In this document: in pieces, positions 51,633-61,714 of the stretch | How positions within the stretch are numbered: the stretch's first letter is position 1 | Layout of the letters: each line of letters starts with the position of its first letter | Origin: Deltaproteobacteria bacterium | GTDB lineage: Bacteria; Myxococcota; Myxococcia; SLRQ01 | DNA: 64,000 bases | Direction: 5' to 3' | Assembly: GCA_007130885.1 (NCBI GenBank) | Contig: SLRQ01000013.1 | Coordinates: 75,004 to 139,003, forward strand | Translations under genes and position numbers: made by a program | The notes under the pieces: generated by a model | The model's input: only the letters and a program-made list of their open reading frames with translations | What the model was told of the DNA's origin: nothing | Database searches by the model: none

Positions 51633-52049
51633 TCACATTTCGAGCACTACCGTACGGTTGCCTTCCAACTCCGATAGTTCAGGGCACCTTCCCATCCAAT
51701 CGCTTTCAATTCGAACGACATATCTCTCCGTGAACTCGGCATTCCCTTTTTGACCGTGAACCTCGATCTCGTCGCGATTTCGCAAGGGCACGCTGGTCAC
51801 ATGGGCACTCGTCACAACACTATACATGCCATGCTCATCCGCATCGTCCTGCTCATGCTCCAGCACCTCCCCGGACTCGAGGTGGGTTACTTTGATCTCT
51901 AGTCCCTGAAAAGGATCGCCCTCTTGATCCACCACTTCGATGAAGAATACACGGAGTGGAAGCGGGCAGGATACATCTCCACAGGCGGTGCCCACGGTCG
52001 TGATCGTAATAGCAAACACGGCGCAAAGAAAAATTCGCATGATTACCAC
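51633..52049 (-). CDS. exported protein, unknown function
   Basis: Signal peptide MRIFLCAVFAITITTVGTACG; beta-rich carboxypeptidase-regulatory-like stretch. Confidence 0.5.
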   Translation of the reverse strand: MVIMRIFLCAVFAITITTVGTACGDVSCPLPLRVFFIEVVDQEGDPFQGLEIKVTHLESGEVLEHEQDDADEHGMYSVVTSAHVTSVPLRNRDEIEVHGQKGNAEFTERYVVRIESDWMGRCPELSELEGNRTVVLEM

Positions 52050-52273
52050 ACCCCCTTGCTTGCGTGAGAGTTGCCTTTTACGAGAATGACGATGTCGTCG
52101 TTATCGATGTATATTCCAGCGAAGCCGGGCAACTCTTGAGACATCGCCTGAGGTACGGCTTCGTCGGGTCGCGGCAGATCGGAGTAGGGGACCTGTGCAT
52201 CGAGGTCCGTCGGCATGGAGACGATGAAGGCAAGTGCGAACGCTGCGATTACAAAGGGTGTCTGATGACGCAT
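52043..52273 (-). CDS. small exported protein
   Basis: 76 aa with signal peptide; overlaps the start of 51633..52049. Confidence 0.4.
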   Translation of the reverse strand: MRHQTPFVIAAFALAFIVSMPTDLDAQVPYSDLPRPDEAVPQAMSQELPGFAGIYIDNDDIVILVKGNSHASKGVW

Positions 52274-52462
52274 GCTGGAACTTCTTATGAGCCGGGGACG
52301 TAAGTATTCTTACATCCGTTTTGTCTGACATCTTGCCGGATGGTTCGATTTAAGTACAATACCATATCGAGCTCAATTCCAGCAAGCCTAGTCGAATCAG
52401 GTTGAGGCTCTTGTAAATGCGGATGAGCGCGACTTCGTTCCAGTTGATTCTTCGTCCGCCGT

Positions 52463-52774
52463 CCTGTTCAGGCCGCGAATTTCGCCAAGGACCGGGACCG
52501 CGTCGAGAGCCTCTGTCGCTACCTCGCCAGGCCGCCGGTTGCACAGGACCGCCTGACCCTCGAGCCCGATGCTATGACTTCAAAGCCGCCTGGAAGGACG
52601 GGACCCGCGCGATGCGGCTTCACCCTTTGGACTTCCTGGCTCGACTTGCGGCCTTGGTGCCCCCGCCACGCTTTCACATGGTCCGATATTCAAGGATGCT
52701 TCGGGGCTCGGTCGAAGGTGCGCGCCGAGGTCGTGCCTGGGGGTTCGAGGCCTACCGAGCCACCGGTGCAATAA
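52463..52774 (+). pseudogene. IS91-like (Y2/IS801-type) transposase remnant with two compensating frameshifts
   Basis: Frame 2: RDRVESLCRYLARPPVAQDRLTLEPDA; frame 1: YDFKAAWKDGTRAMRLHPLDFLARLAALVPPPRFHMVRYSRML; frame 2 again: RAEVVPGG. Confidence 0.75.
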
Positions 52775-53071
52775 AATCCGGACTGTCAATCAAACGCAGA
52801 CGCTTTTAACGAAAGCATACTCAAGCACGAGAAGGCCCACGCCTATGTCTGTGAACAAGCTGCTGCCAAGGTAGCTGATAGAATTAATAGCTTGGAGCCA
52901 GTTTGTGCTTCCAGCCGTGAAGAGGCTCAAGTTGCATTCGACGCGTTAATCGACAACATCTATCATGAAGTATTCGCATGGAAGAAAGAGCAAGATCGGA
53001 GGATCGATTGTGAGACCTGTGATCCCGGTGAAGAGTGGCCTTATCAAACAATCTTTTATCCCTGCGAGTAG
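52775..53071 (+). pseudogene. 5'-truncated metallopeptidase-like fragment (HEKAH)
   Basis: Open frame without start: ...SILKHEKAHAYVCEQAAAKVADRINSLEPVCASSREEAQVAFDALIDNIYHEVFAWKKEQDRRIDCETCDPGEEWPYQTIFYPCE*. Confidence 0.45.
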
Positions 53072-54119
53072 CGCAGTCGTTGCTGCGCTTCTTCTGGCTT
53101 CCTGCTTACAAGAGGCGATCGCCGGCACAGGAGAGTCACCCGACCATTTCGCTGCGTGCGAGGGCCCAAGGCAAGTTACCGATTTGATTGATACGGAAGG
53201 TGGCACATTGAAGCTTGGAAGGTTCAAGCTCGAGGTGTATGCGGGGACACTCGAGGAGGAAACAGAGATAACTCTTCGCAGAATCCCCGGAGATTCGGAG
53301 AACCCGGATCGCTGCAGCCTACGAGACACTTACACCACCGAACCTTTTATGCTTGCTTCAGTGCCGGGGAAGCCGTTTGTCGGTAGGTGGACAGTTACCG
53401 CCGATGACGTGGCTTCAGGCAAAGAAGACAAAGTCGTCTGTCCCAAGGTGTCATGGACCGAGGATGTTTCCCGCCTTGAGTGTTACCAGGAGGCAGCGGT
53501 GCCCTCCACTCAGGATATTTGCTACGCAAGGCGTAGGTCGATCACTGGTAATAGGATCTTTACCTGCACGACGCTGGGTTCGAATTGGAGTTCCAGCACA
53601 AGAAGGAGGTTTCTCACGGACCATCTGGGTCACTTTCGGCTGCTTGACCCTATGGAAGGAGGAATGTCCGAACTCTTACAATACTCCAAACAATACTCAA
53701 ATCCTCGCGGTTCGAAGCCGCCTCCCGGATGCGTTGAGATACCTGACGTCGGCTTGAGACCATCAGTGTTATTCGAACACCACGGCTCGTCGACCGAGGT
53801 TGCCTGGACGCCGTACTGTCACGATAACCACGATTGTGACGAGGACAGCTACTGCAGACGCCCCATTGGTCGTTGCACGGCACTCGGGGTTTGCACCTCC
53901 ATCCGTAGCAGCGGCGACAGTTCCGTAGTACGTGATGCTCCCTGGCGGCAAGAACCCGTGTGCGGCTGCGACGGTGTCACGTACGCCGACGACTGGGAGA
54001 GGCAAGCCAACCGAGTAAGCCTTCGGAGCAAAGGTCGCTGCGCCGAACCCTCGAACACCAGCGCCGGGGCGGGCAAGGCAGGCGACTCGGAAGTGGAAAC
54101 GAACGACGAATCCCCGTAG
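53010..54119 (+). CDS. lipoprotein with C-terminal Kazal-like segment
   Basis: GTG start giving signal + lipobox ALLLASC (listed ATG 52965 is the alternative); EPVCGCDGVTYADDWERQANRVSLRSKGRC. Confidence 0.6.
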   Translation: MRPVIPVKSGLIKQSFIPASSAVVAALLLASCLQEAIAGTGESPDHFAACEGPRQVTDLIDTEGGTLKLGRFKLEVYAGTLEEETEITLRRIPGDSENPDRCSLRDTYTTEPFMLASVPGKPFVGRWTVTADDVASGKEDKVVCPKVSWTEDVSRLECYQEAAVPSTQDICYARRRSITGNRIFTCTTLGSNWSSSTRRRFLTDHLGHFRLLDPMEGGMSELLQYSKQYSNPRGSKPPPGCVEIPDVGLRPSVLFEHHGSSTEVAWTPYCHDNHDCDEDSYCRRPIGRCTALGVCTSIRSSGDSSVVRDAPWRQEPVCGCDGVTYADDWERQANRVSLRSKGRCAEPSNTSAGAGKAGDSEVETNDESP

Positions 54120-54459
54120 AGGTGCCAGGCGAATGGCGTAGACAGGACGTACGCGGCGGCGAGGTAGGCCAGGGCATCCTCGTGCTCGGGAAAGTGGTTG
54201 AGCCAGGCGGCGTAGTTTCGGTGAATCGAGACCTCATCGTGGACGTGGACGTCAACGTAGATCGCTTCAACGCAGGTAACTTCGCACCCTTTCCGGCGGA
54301 TAGCCCTAACCTGTCACTATCCAAGGGAATTCGAACCGACCCGGTTTCTCGATAGCGGGGATCCTTCAGGGCCCACCACTGTGCATCGTGAATATGGCGG
54401 GCTGGGTAGAAGCCTGTGGACAGCGAGATCGCTGCCCCGGTAGGTGGTAGCATGCATCC

Positions 54460-55227
54460 ATGGCGACACCCTCGATACTCCGAGTCTCGTTTCGAAGAAG
54501 CGCCGTGGTCTCGGCGGCGTTGCTCCTCATGGCTTTGTCCGGCCCGGCTTCCGCCGAGGCCCAGGGCGCCGTAACCGTCCCGGCCAACGTCGGTGTCGGA
54601 CCGGCGGGCATGATGGCTTTCGGGCCCGTTGCAAGGGATCAACTCGTGCACCCGGCGCTCAAGATCTGGATTGGAGCGGTGATCGACCAGGAAACCATCC
54701 AGGACAACATCGACCGTATCGACCCTCGCTATCGCCGGCAGGCCTCGCAGATGCGCGAGCTTCGGATAGGGGCTCACATACTGATACCGGACTCCTTGGT
54801 CGTTTCTCCAAGGTTTGCGGGAACCGGCGTGGTTGGAGCTACCTGGCGTCCCGTGTCAATGGGAATGCCGCTCGCAAGAACCGACGGCTTTAGGGCCGGC
54901 CTCTCGGCGGGGCTCATTTTGACCTATGCGTTCATATGGTCCGATACACTCGTCTGCCCGGCTGGTGAAGTTGTAAGGTTCACAAACTTCCTTCGCCCCG
55001 GCCTCGATTTGAAGGCGGAAGCGGAATTTCGGTTGAGCTCCAGCCTCTACTTGAGTCTTGGATGGGCATCAATGCTACACCTTCCTCAGGAGCTTGGGCC
55101 CAACCCGTTTCAGGTGCGCCAGGAGATGATCGACGAGCTGCCGGAAAGCCTGAGTCGAACGATTTGGCACATCGGGCAGCCGTTTTTGATGCTGCACTAC
55201 CGCTTTCCCTTCACTGTGAGGATGTAA
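54460..55227 (+). CDS. exported beta-barrel-like protein
   Basis: Signal peptide, beta-rich, terminal YRFPFTVRM. Confidence 0.6.
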   Translation: MATPSILRVSFRRSAVVSAALLLMALSGPASAEAQGAVTVPANVGVGPAGMMAFGPVARDQLVHPALKIWIGAVIDQETIQDNIDRIDPRYRRQASQMRELRIGAHILIPDSLVVSPRFAGTGVVGATWRPVSMGMPLARTDGFRAGLSAGLILTYAFIWSDTLVCPAGEVVRFTNFLRPGLDLKAEAEFRLSSSLYLSLGWASMLHLPQELGPNPFQVRQEMIDELPESLSRTIWHIGQPFLMLHYRFPFTVRM

Positions 55228-55380
55228 GCTTCTCGTTGGGACTAATACCCATTGGTCAGGCCGAGGTGCGAAAAATGGGGCGGGAGGCACTCGTGGGAAA
55301 TCCCGGCGGGAGCTTTTTCTTGAATTCCGGGCAACCCAGGCATCGATCTTTGGACGATTGCGATGTATCAAGAGACTGCC

Positions 55381-56892
55381 ATGGCTAACGAATCTCTGGT
55401 GCTCGGCATCGACTTTGGAACCACAAACACCGCCGCGGCTTGGTGTGACCTTTCAGGTAAGATTCACCTGGTGCCGACGGGGCCCAAGAGCTTCGTGCTC
55501 CCCTCGGTGGTTTGGTACGGGAGCAAGAACCGCGTTCTGGTGGGTCAGCCTGCTCGCCAGCAGATCCTGGACGATCCGTATCACACGATTTATGGAATCA
55601 AACGGATAATGGGTCAGCGGTATGCATCCGAGCATGTCGCCAGACTGAAGGACCAGTTTCCCTTCAAGGTCGTCGAGGACAAATCCGGGCTGGCCGCGGT
55701 CCAGATCTACCAGACGGTGGTCCCTCTCACCGACATCGTCTACACGATACTCGAAAAGATTGTGAAGCTGGCCAACGAAGCGGCCAATGAGGAGTTCGAG
55801 GAGTGCGTTCTGACGGTGCCCGCGCATTTCAGCTTCAGTCAGCGCAAAGCGCTCCGCTTCGCCGCCGCCAAGCTCGGCCTACATGTGCGCGCGGTGGTAA
55901 ACGAGCCGACCGCCGCGGCGCTCTACTACGCAAAGCACAAGGACGTAAGTCAAAAGGTCTTGGTGTTCGACCTTGGAGGTGGAACGTTCGACGCCACCCT
56001 GCTCGGTATCGAACGCAGAGTGGTGCAGGTGCTTGGGACGGGGGGAGAGACTTTTCTAGGAGGCACCGACTTCGACCACGCCATAGCGGAAAACCTCTGC
56101 GAGCGATTCGCGGTGGAGCAGGGGCTCGACCTGCGTCGCAACAAGATAGTGATGCAGCGCCTGCTCTCCGCCGCCGAGACGGCGAAGATCTCTCTTACGA
56201 AGGAAGAGTCCACCCGCATGAAGGTCCCCTTCGTGGCGCAGCAAGATTCCAACTTCCTCGATTTGGATCAGGATATCTCCCGGGAGTCGCTCGAGTCCAT
56301 TACCGACCGGCTCATCGTCAGGACGGTCGGCATCACCGAGGATATGCTCGCCGCCGCGAATATCGCGCAAGAAGATGTGGGCGAGATCGTGTTCGTGGGT
56401 GGGCAGACCCGGATGCCGGCCATTCAGCGACGGCTGGGGCAGAAGTTCAGGCATGATCCCAAAAAGAACCTTCATCCCGAGCTGGGAGTTGCAATAGGCG
56501 CCGCAATCCTCGGACGTACCGTCAACCTTCCGCGCGGGCCGGAGCTTATCGATGTGGTCCCCATTCCCATAGGTGTGATGATGCCGGGAGTCGGAACCCT
56601 GGAGGTAATAGGCAAGAACACGGCTGTGCCGGTTACCGATCGAGTTCGTGTCGAAAAGCGTCCCGAGCCGGGAAAGCCTCTGGCTTTCGCCGTGTACGAA
56701 GCGCTCGATCCCGCAAGCGTGGACCGCGAGCTGCTCGGAACCGTTCGAGCGGAAGCGGACTGGCTCGAGGCTCATCCCGGAGAGCTGGAGATAGAGCTGC
56801 GTTTGGGGCGGGACTTCGATTTGAGCGTAACCTTGGTGCCTGAAAACGGGGACACCCTGCAGATCGATCTATTGCCTCCAAAGCAGGCTTGA
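55381..56892 (+). CDS. Hsp70 family protein, short (about 503 aa)
   Basis: LGIDFGTTNTAAAWCD, NEPTAAALYYA, VFDLGGGTFDATLL, IVFVGGQTRMPAIQ; lacks the long DnaK lid. Confidence 0.95.
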   Translation: MANESLVLGIDFGTTNTAAAWCDLSGKIHLVPTGPKSFVLPSVVWYGSKNRVLVGQPARQQILDDPYHTIYGIKRIMGQRYASEHVARLKDQFPFKVVEDKSGLAAVQIYQTVVPLTDIVYTILEKIVKLANEAANEEFEECVLTVPAHFSFSQRKALRFAAAKLGLHVRAVVNEPTAAALYYAKHKDVSQKVLVFDLGGGTFDATLLGIERRVVQVLGTGGETFLGGTDFDHAIAENLCERFAVEQGLDLRRNKIVMQRLLSAAETAKISLTKEESTRMKVPFVAQQDSNFLDLDQDISRESLESITDRLIVRTVGITEDMLAAANIAQEDVGEIVFVGGQTRMPAIQRRLGQKFRHDPKKNLHPELGVAIGAAILGRTVNLPRGPELIDVVPIPIGVMMPGVGTLEVIGKNTAVPVTDRVRVEKRPEPGKPLAFAVYEALDPASVDRELLGTVRAEADWLEAHPGELEIELRLGRDFDLSVTLVPENGDTLQIDLLPPKQA

Positions 56893-57014
56893 CCCCCAAA
56901 AGCCGCGCCAAGGAGCAGTCCCCGCTTGACGGGACGACGGGACTGGCTATTTCCTCTTAATCGCGTCGGCGCGGCTCGGCCGGGCCGGTCGCCCAACACC
57001 TCCGGAGCAGTGAA

Positions 57015-58076
57015 ATGGCGATAGTGAATGTGCGGAACCTGGTCCGTTATTACGGGGGCTTGAGAGCCTTGGACGAGGTTGGTTTCTCTGTCGATAAGGG
57101 AGAGATAGTCGGGGTTTTGGGCCTTAACGGGGCCGGCAAGACGACCTGCCTGCGAATACTGGCCGGGCTTTTGACTCCCACCGCGGGCAAGGTGGACATC
57201 GGCGGACGGGACGTACTCGATGATCCCATTGGTGTGCGCTCGCTGGTAGGCTTCCTTCCCGAAGAGCCGCCTCTTTACAGGGAAATGACGGTCGACGCTT
57301 ACCTGCGGCATACCGGGCGGCTGAAGGGGATGACGCGCGCCGAGGTGGAAGCACGCCTCCCGGAGGCCTGTGAGCGCACGGGCCTCGATGATGTTACCCG
57401 ACGCCGAATCATAGGCGAGCTATCGCATGGCTATAGAAAGAGGGTCGGAATCGCCCAGGCCATACTCCACAACCCCCCTCTGGTGATACTGGACGAGCCC
57501 ATCAGTGGGCTTGACCCTGCCCAGATCGTCGAGATGAGAAAGACCATCGGGGCGCTGCGGCGCGAGCACTCGGTGATGGTCTCTAGCCACATCCTCACCG
57601 AGATCTCTCAGACCTGCGATCGCATCTTGGTGTTTCACGAAGGTCGCCTCATCGCCGAGGGCACCGAGGAAGCTCTTGCCGGAAAAGCCGGCCGGTGTCT
57701 CGAGCTGACGGTTCGCGGCTCGTCCGAACGAGTGGATGCTGTCTTGGCCGGTCACGACGCGGTCACCGAGCACAGCTCGTTCATCTCGGACGAAGGGTTC
57801 GTAACGGTCTCGGTGCGGCTCTCCGAAGATGTGGGCGAGCTCGACGGGTCGCCCGAGCAGGCCGACGACGGACGAGAGGGTCTCATTGCCGCGCTGGTTG
57901 CGGCCGGGCTTGGGATAAGGCGTGTCGTGGAGTCGGACGGTGAGCTGGAGTCCGTGTTCCTCGGCATCACCGGTGCGAAGAGTGCCTCCGTGCCGGAAAG
58001 CGAGGAGGGCGAAAGCCTGGGAGAGCCCAAGGAGGCTCTTCCACGCCGCGAGACCGATGTGAGGGAGGCGAACTGA
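57015..58076 (+). CDS. ABC transporter ATP-binding protein (GldA-like)
   Basis: GLNGAGKTTCLRILAG, LSHGYRKRVGIAQAILHNPPLVILDEPISGLDP. Confidence 0.93.
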   Translation: MAIVNVRNLVRYYGGLRALDEVGFSVDKGEIVGVLGLNGAGKTTCLRILAGLLTPTAGKVDIGGRDVLDDPIGVRSLVGFLPEEPPLYREMTVDAYLRHTGRLKGMTRAEVEARLPEACERTGLDDVTRRRIIGELSHGYRKRVGIAQAILHNPPLVILDEPISGLDPAQIVEMRKTIGALRREHSVMVSSHILTEISQTCDRILVFHEGRLIAEGTEEALAGKAGRCLELTVRGSSERVDAVLAGHDAVTEHSSFISDEGFVTVSVRLSEDVGELDGSPEQADDGREGLIAALVAAGLGIRRVVESDGELESVFLGITGAKSASVPESEEGESLGEPKEALPRRETDVREAN

Positions 58077-58813
58077 TGACCCGAGCGCTTACTGGTGTTT
58101 TGGTGATCGCCCGGCGCGATCTGGCCGCCTACCTGAACTCGGCTTGGGGCTGGGTGATGGTGGCGGCGGTGCTTTTCGTGAACGGCCTCATGTTCAACGC
58201 CTACGCGCTCGGTGACAGGCCGAGGTACTCCCATGAGGTGCTCGAGTTGTTCTTCTACTTCTCCTCGGGCACCACGATGATCGCGGCTGTCCTGATCACC
58301 ATGAGGCTCATCGCCGAGGAGCGGCAGACCGGTACCGACGTGCTCCTCGAGGGAGCCCCGCTGCCTGACGGCGCGATAGTGGCCGGCAAGTACCTATCGG
58401 CGATGGCTTTTCTTTCCGGCCTCATTCTCATGAGCGTCTACATGCCCGCGCTCATATTCGTAAACGGCAAGATCGGCGTCTCCCACATTCTCGCCGGCTA
58501 TGCCGGTCTTTTTGCTCTCGGCTCGGCGGTCGTGGCGATAGGAACCTTTGGCAGCTCGCTGGCGAGGAGTCAGGTAGTGGCGGCGGTGCTGGGCGGAGCA
58601 CTGGTGGTGGCGCTGCTGATCTGCTGGCTGCTTGCAAGGGTCACCTCTCCACCGTTCGCCGGTGTGCTCGAGTACATGAGCCTGTTTGATCGCCACTTCC
58701 GTCCGTTCATGGAGGGCCGCATCCAGACCGACGGCCTCGTCTACTACGCGACTATCACGCTGCTCATGCTGTATGCGACCACCCGTGTGATCTCATGGAG
58801 GCGCTGGAGATGA
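58076..58813 (+). CDS. ABC-2 type permease (GldF-like)
   Basis: Multi-TM, LIAEERQTGTDVLLEGAPLPDGAIVAGKYLSA; 1-nt overlap with ATPase gene. Confidence 0.88.
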   Translation: MTRALTGVLVIARRDLAAYLNSAWGWVMVAAVLFVNGLMFNAYALGDRPRYSHEVLELFFYFSSGTTMIAAVLITMRLIAEERQTGTDVLLEGAPLPDGAIVAGKYLSAMAFLSGLILMSVYMPALIFVNGKIGVSHILAGYAGLFALGSAVVAIGTFGSSLARSQVVAAVLGGALVVALLICWLLARVTSPPFAGVLEYMSLFDRHFRPFMEGRIQTDGLVYYATITLLMLYATTRVISWRRWR

Positions 58814-60660
58814 GTGCCGCCGCGATCCTCTACCTTTTGGGAATGGGCCTCCTCTTTCTGGGGGAACGCCTGCTGGGGGCCGACCCCGCGGCCCGGGGCG
58901 TTTTCGCCGTTTTGGCGCTTGCGGGTTTGGCGGCATCGGTGGCTCTTCGTGTCCGCATGCTCCGGGCATCTTCGGGATCGGCTGCCGGGGACGTCGCGTC
59001 CTCCGGCCGCCCGGGTGATGCCGAAGGCCAAGGGCCCGGACGGATCTTGGCGCTCGTAATGACCCTGGCCGGCATCGGCTCACTTGCCGGCTACGCGTTT
59101 ACCTTGCCCGGCATGGTCTCTTTCCTTGGTCTGGAAGGCGAGGCGGCCGGCCGCTGGGTCGTGGTGCTTTCGGCATTGTGGCCGATAGTCTGGCTGTGCG
59201 CGGGCCTCTCCCTGCTCCTAATCGATTGGGTTCAGATGCAAATGCCGGTGGTGACGCAGCCCCGCAGAGTCGTTCAAGCGGCTTCCACCGGGTTGTGTCT
59301 CGCCCTTGCGATATCGCTGGCTTTCCCCGTCAACTTCCTGGCCAGCCGGCACTCGCGCGGGTTCGATCTTCGCGGCATAAGAACCACGGCGGCTGGAGAG
59401 GCGACGCGGGCGATGGTCGAGGCTCTTTCCGAACCGTTGGAGGTCTATCTCTTCTTTCCTCCGGCAAACGACGTGCGGCGCGAGATCGATCCCTACTTCG
59501 AGGATCTCGGGCGTGCATCCGAGCTTCTCCGGGTAGTCCATGCCGATCAGGCCGCCGCGCTCGATCTGGCCGAGAAGCTGCGGGTATCCTCGAACGGGAC
59601 GGTGGTCTTGGCGCGCGGCGATGAGACGGAGCGCATCAACCTGGGCACGGATCTCGACGGCGCCAGGCGCAACCTTCGCAAGTTCGACGAGCTGTTTCAA
59701 AGACGCTTCCTGGAGCTGACCCGGGCCGCGAGGAAGGTCTACTTCACCGTCGGTCATGAAGAGATGCATTGGAGCGGCATCGACGATGAAACCCGCGCGC
59801 GCCGAATCTCGGGTGCAAAGCGGGTGCTCGAGCAGCTCAACTTCGAGGTCGCCGAGCTTGGCGTCGCCGAAGGTCTGGGACGGGAGTTACCCGGCGATGC
59901 CGCGGCGGTGGTGGTGGCCGGACCTCGCGAGCAGCTCCTCCCGGAGGCGGTGGCGGCGCTGGAACAGTACGCGGAAGACGGCGGCCGAATACTGCTTCTT
60001 CTCGAGCCTGGCGAGGAGGAGCACGAGCATCTGGCGGGTTTGCTCGGCGTGCGTTTCCACTCCGATCTCGTGCTGAACGACCGGCACTTCCTACGGCGCT
60101 CTCGTACCAACGCGGATCGCTCGTTGATAGTGACGGATCGATTCTCATCTCATCCCTCGGTGAGCACCCTTTCCCGGCATTCCAGCAGGCTGGCGCTGAT
60201 ACTGGACGGGACGGGCTGGCTGGAGACGGAGGGCGGAGAAGAGCTGCGCGTTAGCGCCACGGTTCGTTCGATGCCGAGAAGCTGGGCGGATGTCCTTGCC
60301 AACTACGATTTCGACGCCGAAAGCGAGGAGCGTAAAACTTGGGATCTTGGAGCGGCGGTCGAGCGTGAGGTCGAGGGCGGCACCTTCCGGGGCGCGGTCC
60401 TGGCCAACGCGTCCGCCATCTCCGACCTGTATCTCGGCAATCAAGCCAACGTTCAGTGGTTCGTTGACACCATGCGGTGGCTTACCGATGACGAGTCGTT
60501 GAGCGGGCTGGTGGAAAGCGAGGAGGATGTCAGAATCCAGCATACCAGGGACCAGGACGTCGCCTGGTTCTACGGCACCATATTCGGCGTGCCCTTGATC
60601 GTGCTGGTCGGCGGACTGTTTTACGTGCAGCGGCGCCGCAGAAGGAGCGCGACATGCTAG
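58795..60660 (+). CDS. GldG-like ABC-associated auxiliary protein
   Basis: N-terminal TMs, then LSEPLEVYLFFPPANDVRREIDPYFEDLGRAS...; C-terminal TM with YVQRRRRR. Confidence 0.8.
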   Translation: MEALEMSAAAILYLLGMGLLFLGERLLGADPAARGVFAVLALAGLAASVALRVRMLRASSGSAAGDVASSGRPGDAEGQGPGRILALVMTLAGIGSLAGYAFTLPGMVSFLGLEGEAAGRWVVVLSALWPIVWLCAGLSLLLIDWVQMQMPVVTQPRRVVQAASTGLCLALAISLAFPVNFLASRHSRGFDLRGIRTTAAGEATRAMVEALSEPLEVYLFFPPANDVRREIDPYFEDLGRASELLRVVHADQAAALDLAEKLRVSSNGTVVLARGDETERINLGTDLDGARRNLRKFDELFQRRFLELTRAARKVYFTVGHEEMHWSGIDDETRARRISGAKRVLEQLNFEVAELGVAEGLGRELPGDAAAVVVAGPREQLLPEAVAALEQYAEDGGRILLLLEPGEEEHEHLAGLLGVRFHSDLVLNDRHFLRRSRTNADRSLIVTDRFSSHPSVSTLSRHSSRLALILDGTGWLETEGGEELRVSATVRSMPRSWADVLANYDFDAESEERKTWDLGAAVEREVEGGTFRGAVLANASAISDLYLGNQANVQWFVDTMRWLTDDESLSGLVESEEDVRIQHTRDQDVAWFYGTIFGVPLIVLVGGLFYVQRRRRRSATC

Positions 60661-61703
60661 TTGGACTACACGGGATGAGCCGGGGCATTTTCGTCTTGGC
60701 CGGGCTGCTCGCCGTCACGCTGGTGCTTTCGTATCTTACGTGGACCGGCAAGGATACGCTGGCCCGTCAGGAGGGGATTACGCTGGTCGCCGGATCACCT
60801 GACGATCTGGGAGGCCTGGTCTGGCGCGCGGACGAGAGCGAAATAGAGCTGGTCGCGCTGGAGGACGAGCACGGCCGCTTTCTCCGGGTGCGGGTGACAG
60901 AGCAGGTGCCCGGCCAGGAAGGCTTCGTCCCACGGGAAGGTTCGGAGATTCCGGAGCCCGAAGAGGTCTTCGAGGAGCGACGGGTCACGTTTACCGGCGG
61001 CTCGCGGGCCCACACGTTGACCGAAGCACTGGTCCCGCTGATTGCCGACCGGCGCCTCGCCGGCCTTTCCGCGGAGCGGCTGGAGACGCTAGGTTTTGGG
61101 GAGGATGTCCGCGGTAGTCTCAATATGACGGTTCGCGGCACCGAGCAGGCCTTCGAGCTGGGAGGTCAAACTCATGGGGGCGCAGCCCGGTACCTGCGCT
61201 TGCCCGGCGAGCAGGACGTCTATCTGCTGAATGCCGGGCCCTTGAGGCCGCTGGAGCGTTCGGGCCGCGGGCTCATGAAGCGCGAGCTTCATGATTTCAG
61301 CCGAAGCGATATCGAGAGCGTCGTGGTGGCGAGTGATGGACGCCGGGCCGAGATTGTGCAGCGTGAGGGAGAGGATGGAGCGGCCCGTCCGTTTTTCGCC
61401 GATGCCGCCGATCCGGACAGGCGGGTGGAGCAGTACGGCAACTGGATAGGGAAGCTGCTGGCGCTTCGGGTGCGCGAGTATGTTCAGGAGGATGAGCTGC
61501 CGGAAGGCCTCGAGCAGGTGGCCTCCATGGAGTTCAAGGTAGCGGGCTCAAAGCTTCCGGTCCGAATGGAGCTGTTTCTGCTCGCCGGTGATGACGGCGA
61601 GGACCGATGGTATGCGCGCTCCGATCACACCAGGGTGCTGGTGAGCCTTCCCCGGCAACCGGCCGAGTCCGTGGCGGCTGACCTCGACGCCGTTCTTCCG
61701 TGA
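60654..61703 (+). CDS. DUF4340 domain protein
   Basis: Single N-terminal TM; follows the GldG-like gene; beta-rich periplasmic body. Confidence 0.7.
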   Translation: MLVGLHGMSRGIFVLAGLLAVTLVLSYLTWTGKDTLARQEGITLVAGSPDDLGGLVWRADESEIELVALEDEHGRFLRVRVTEQVPGQEGFVPREGSEIPEPEEVFEERRVTFTGGSRAHTLTEALVPLIADRRLAGLSAERLETLGFGEDVRGSLNMTVRGTEQAFELGGQTHGGAARYLRLPGEQDVYLLNAGPLRPLERSGRGLMKRELHDFSRSDIESVVVASDGRRAEIVQREGEDGAARPFFADAADPDRRVEQYGNWIGKLLALRVREYVQEDELPEGLEQVASMEFKVAGSKLPVRMELFLLAGDDGEDRWYARSDHTRVLVSLPRQPAESVAADLDAVLP

Positions 61704-61714
61704 GCCTCGCCCGG

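Noticed and set aside
51310-51636. 108-aa minus-strand ORF
   Set aside because: No recognisable signal or domain; insufficient support to call a gene.
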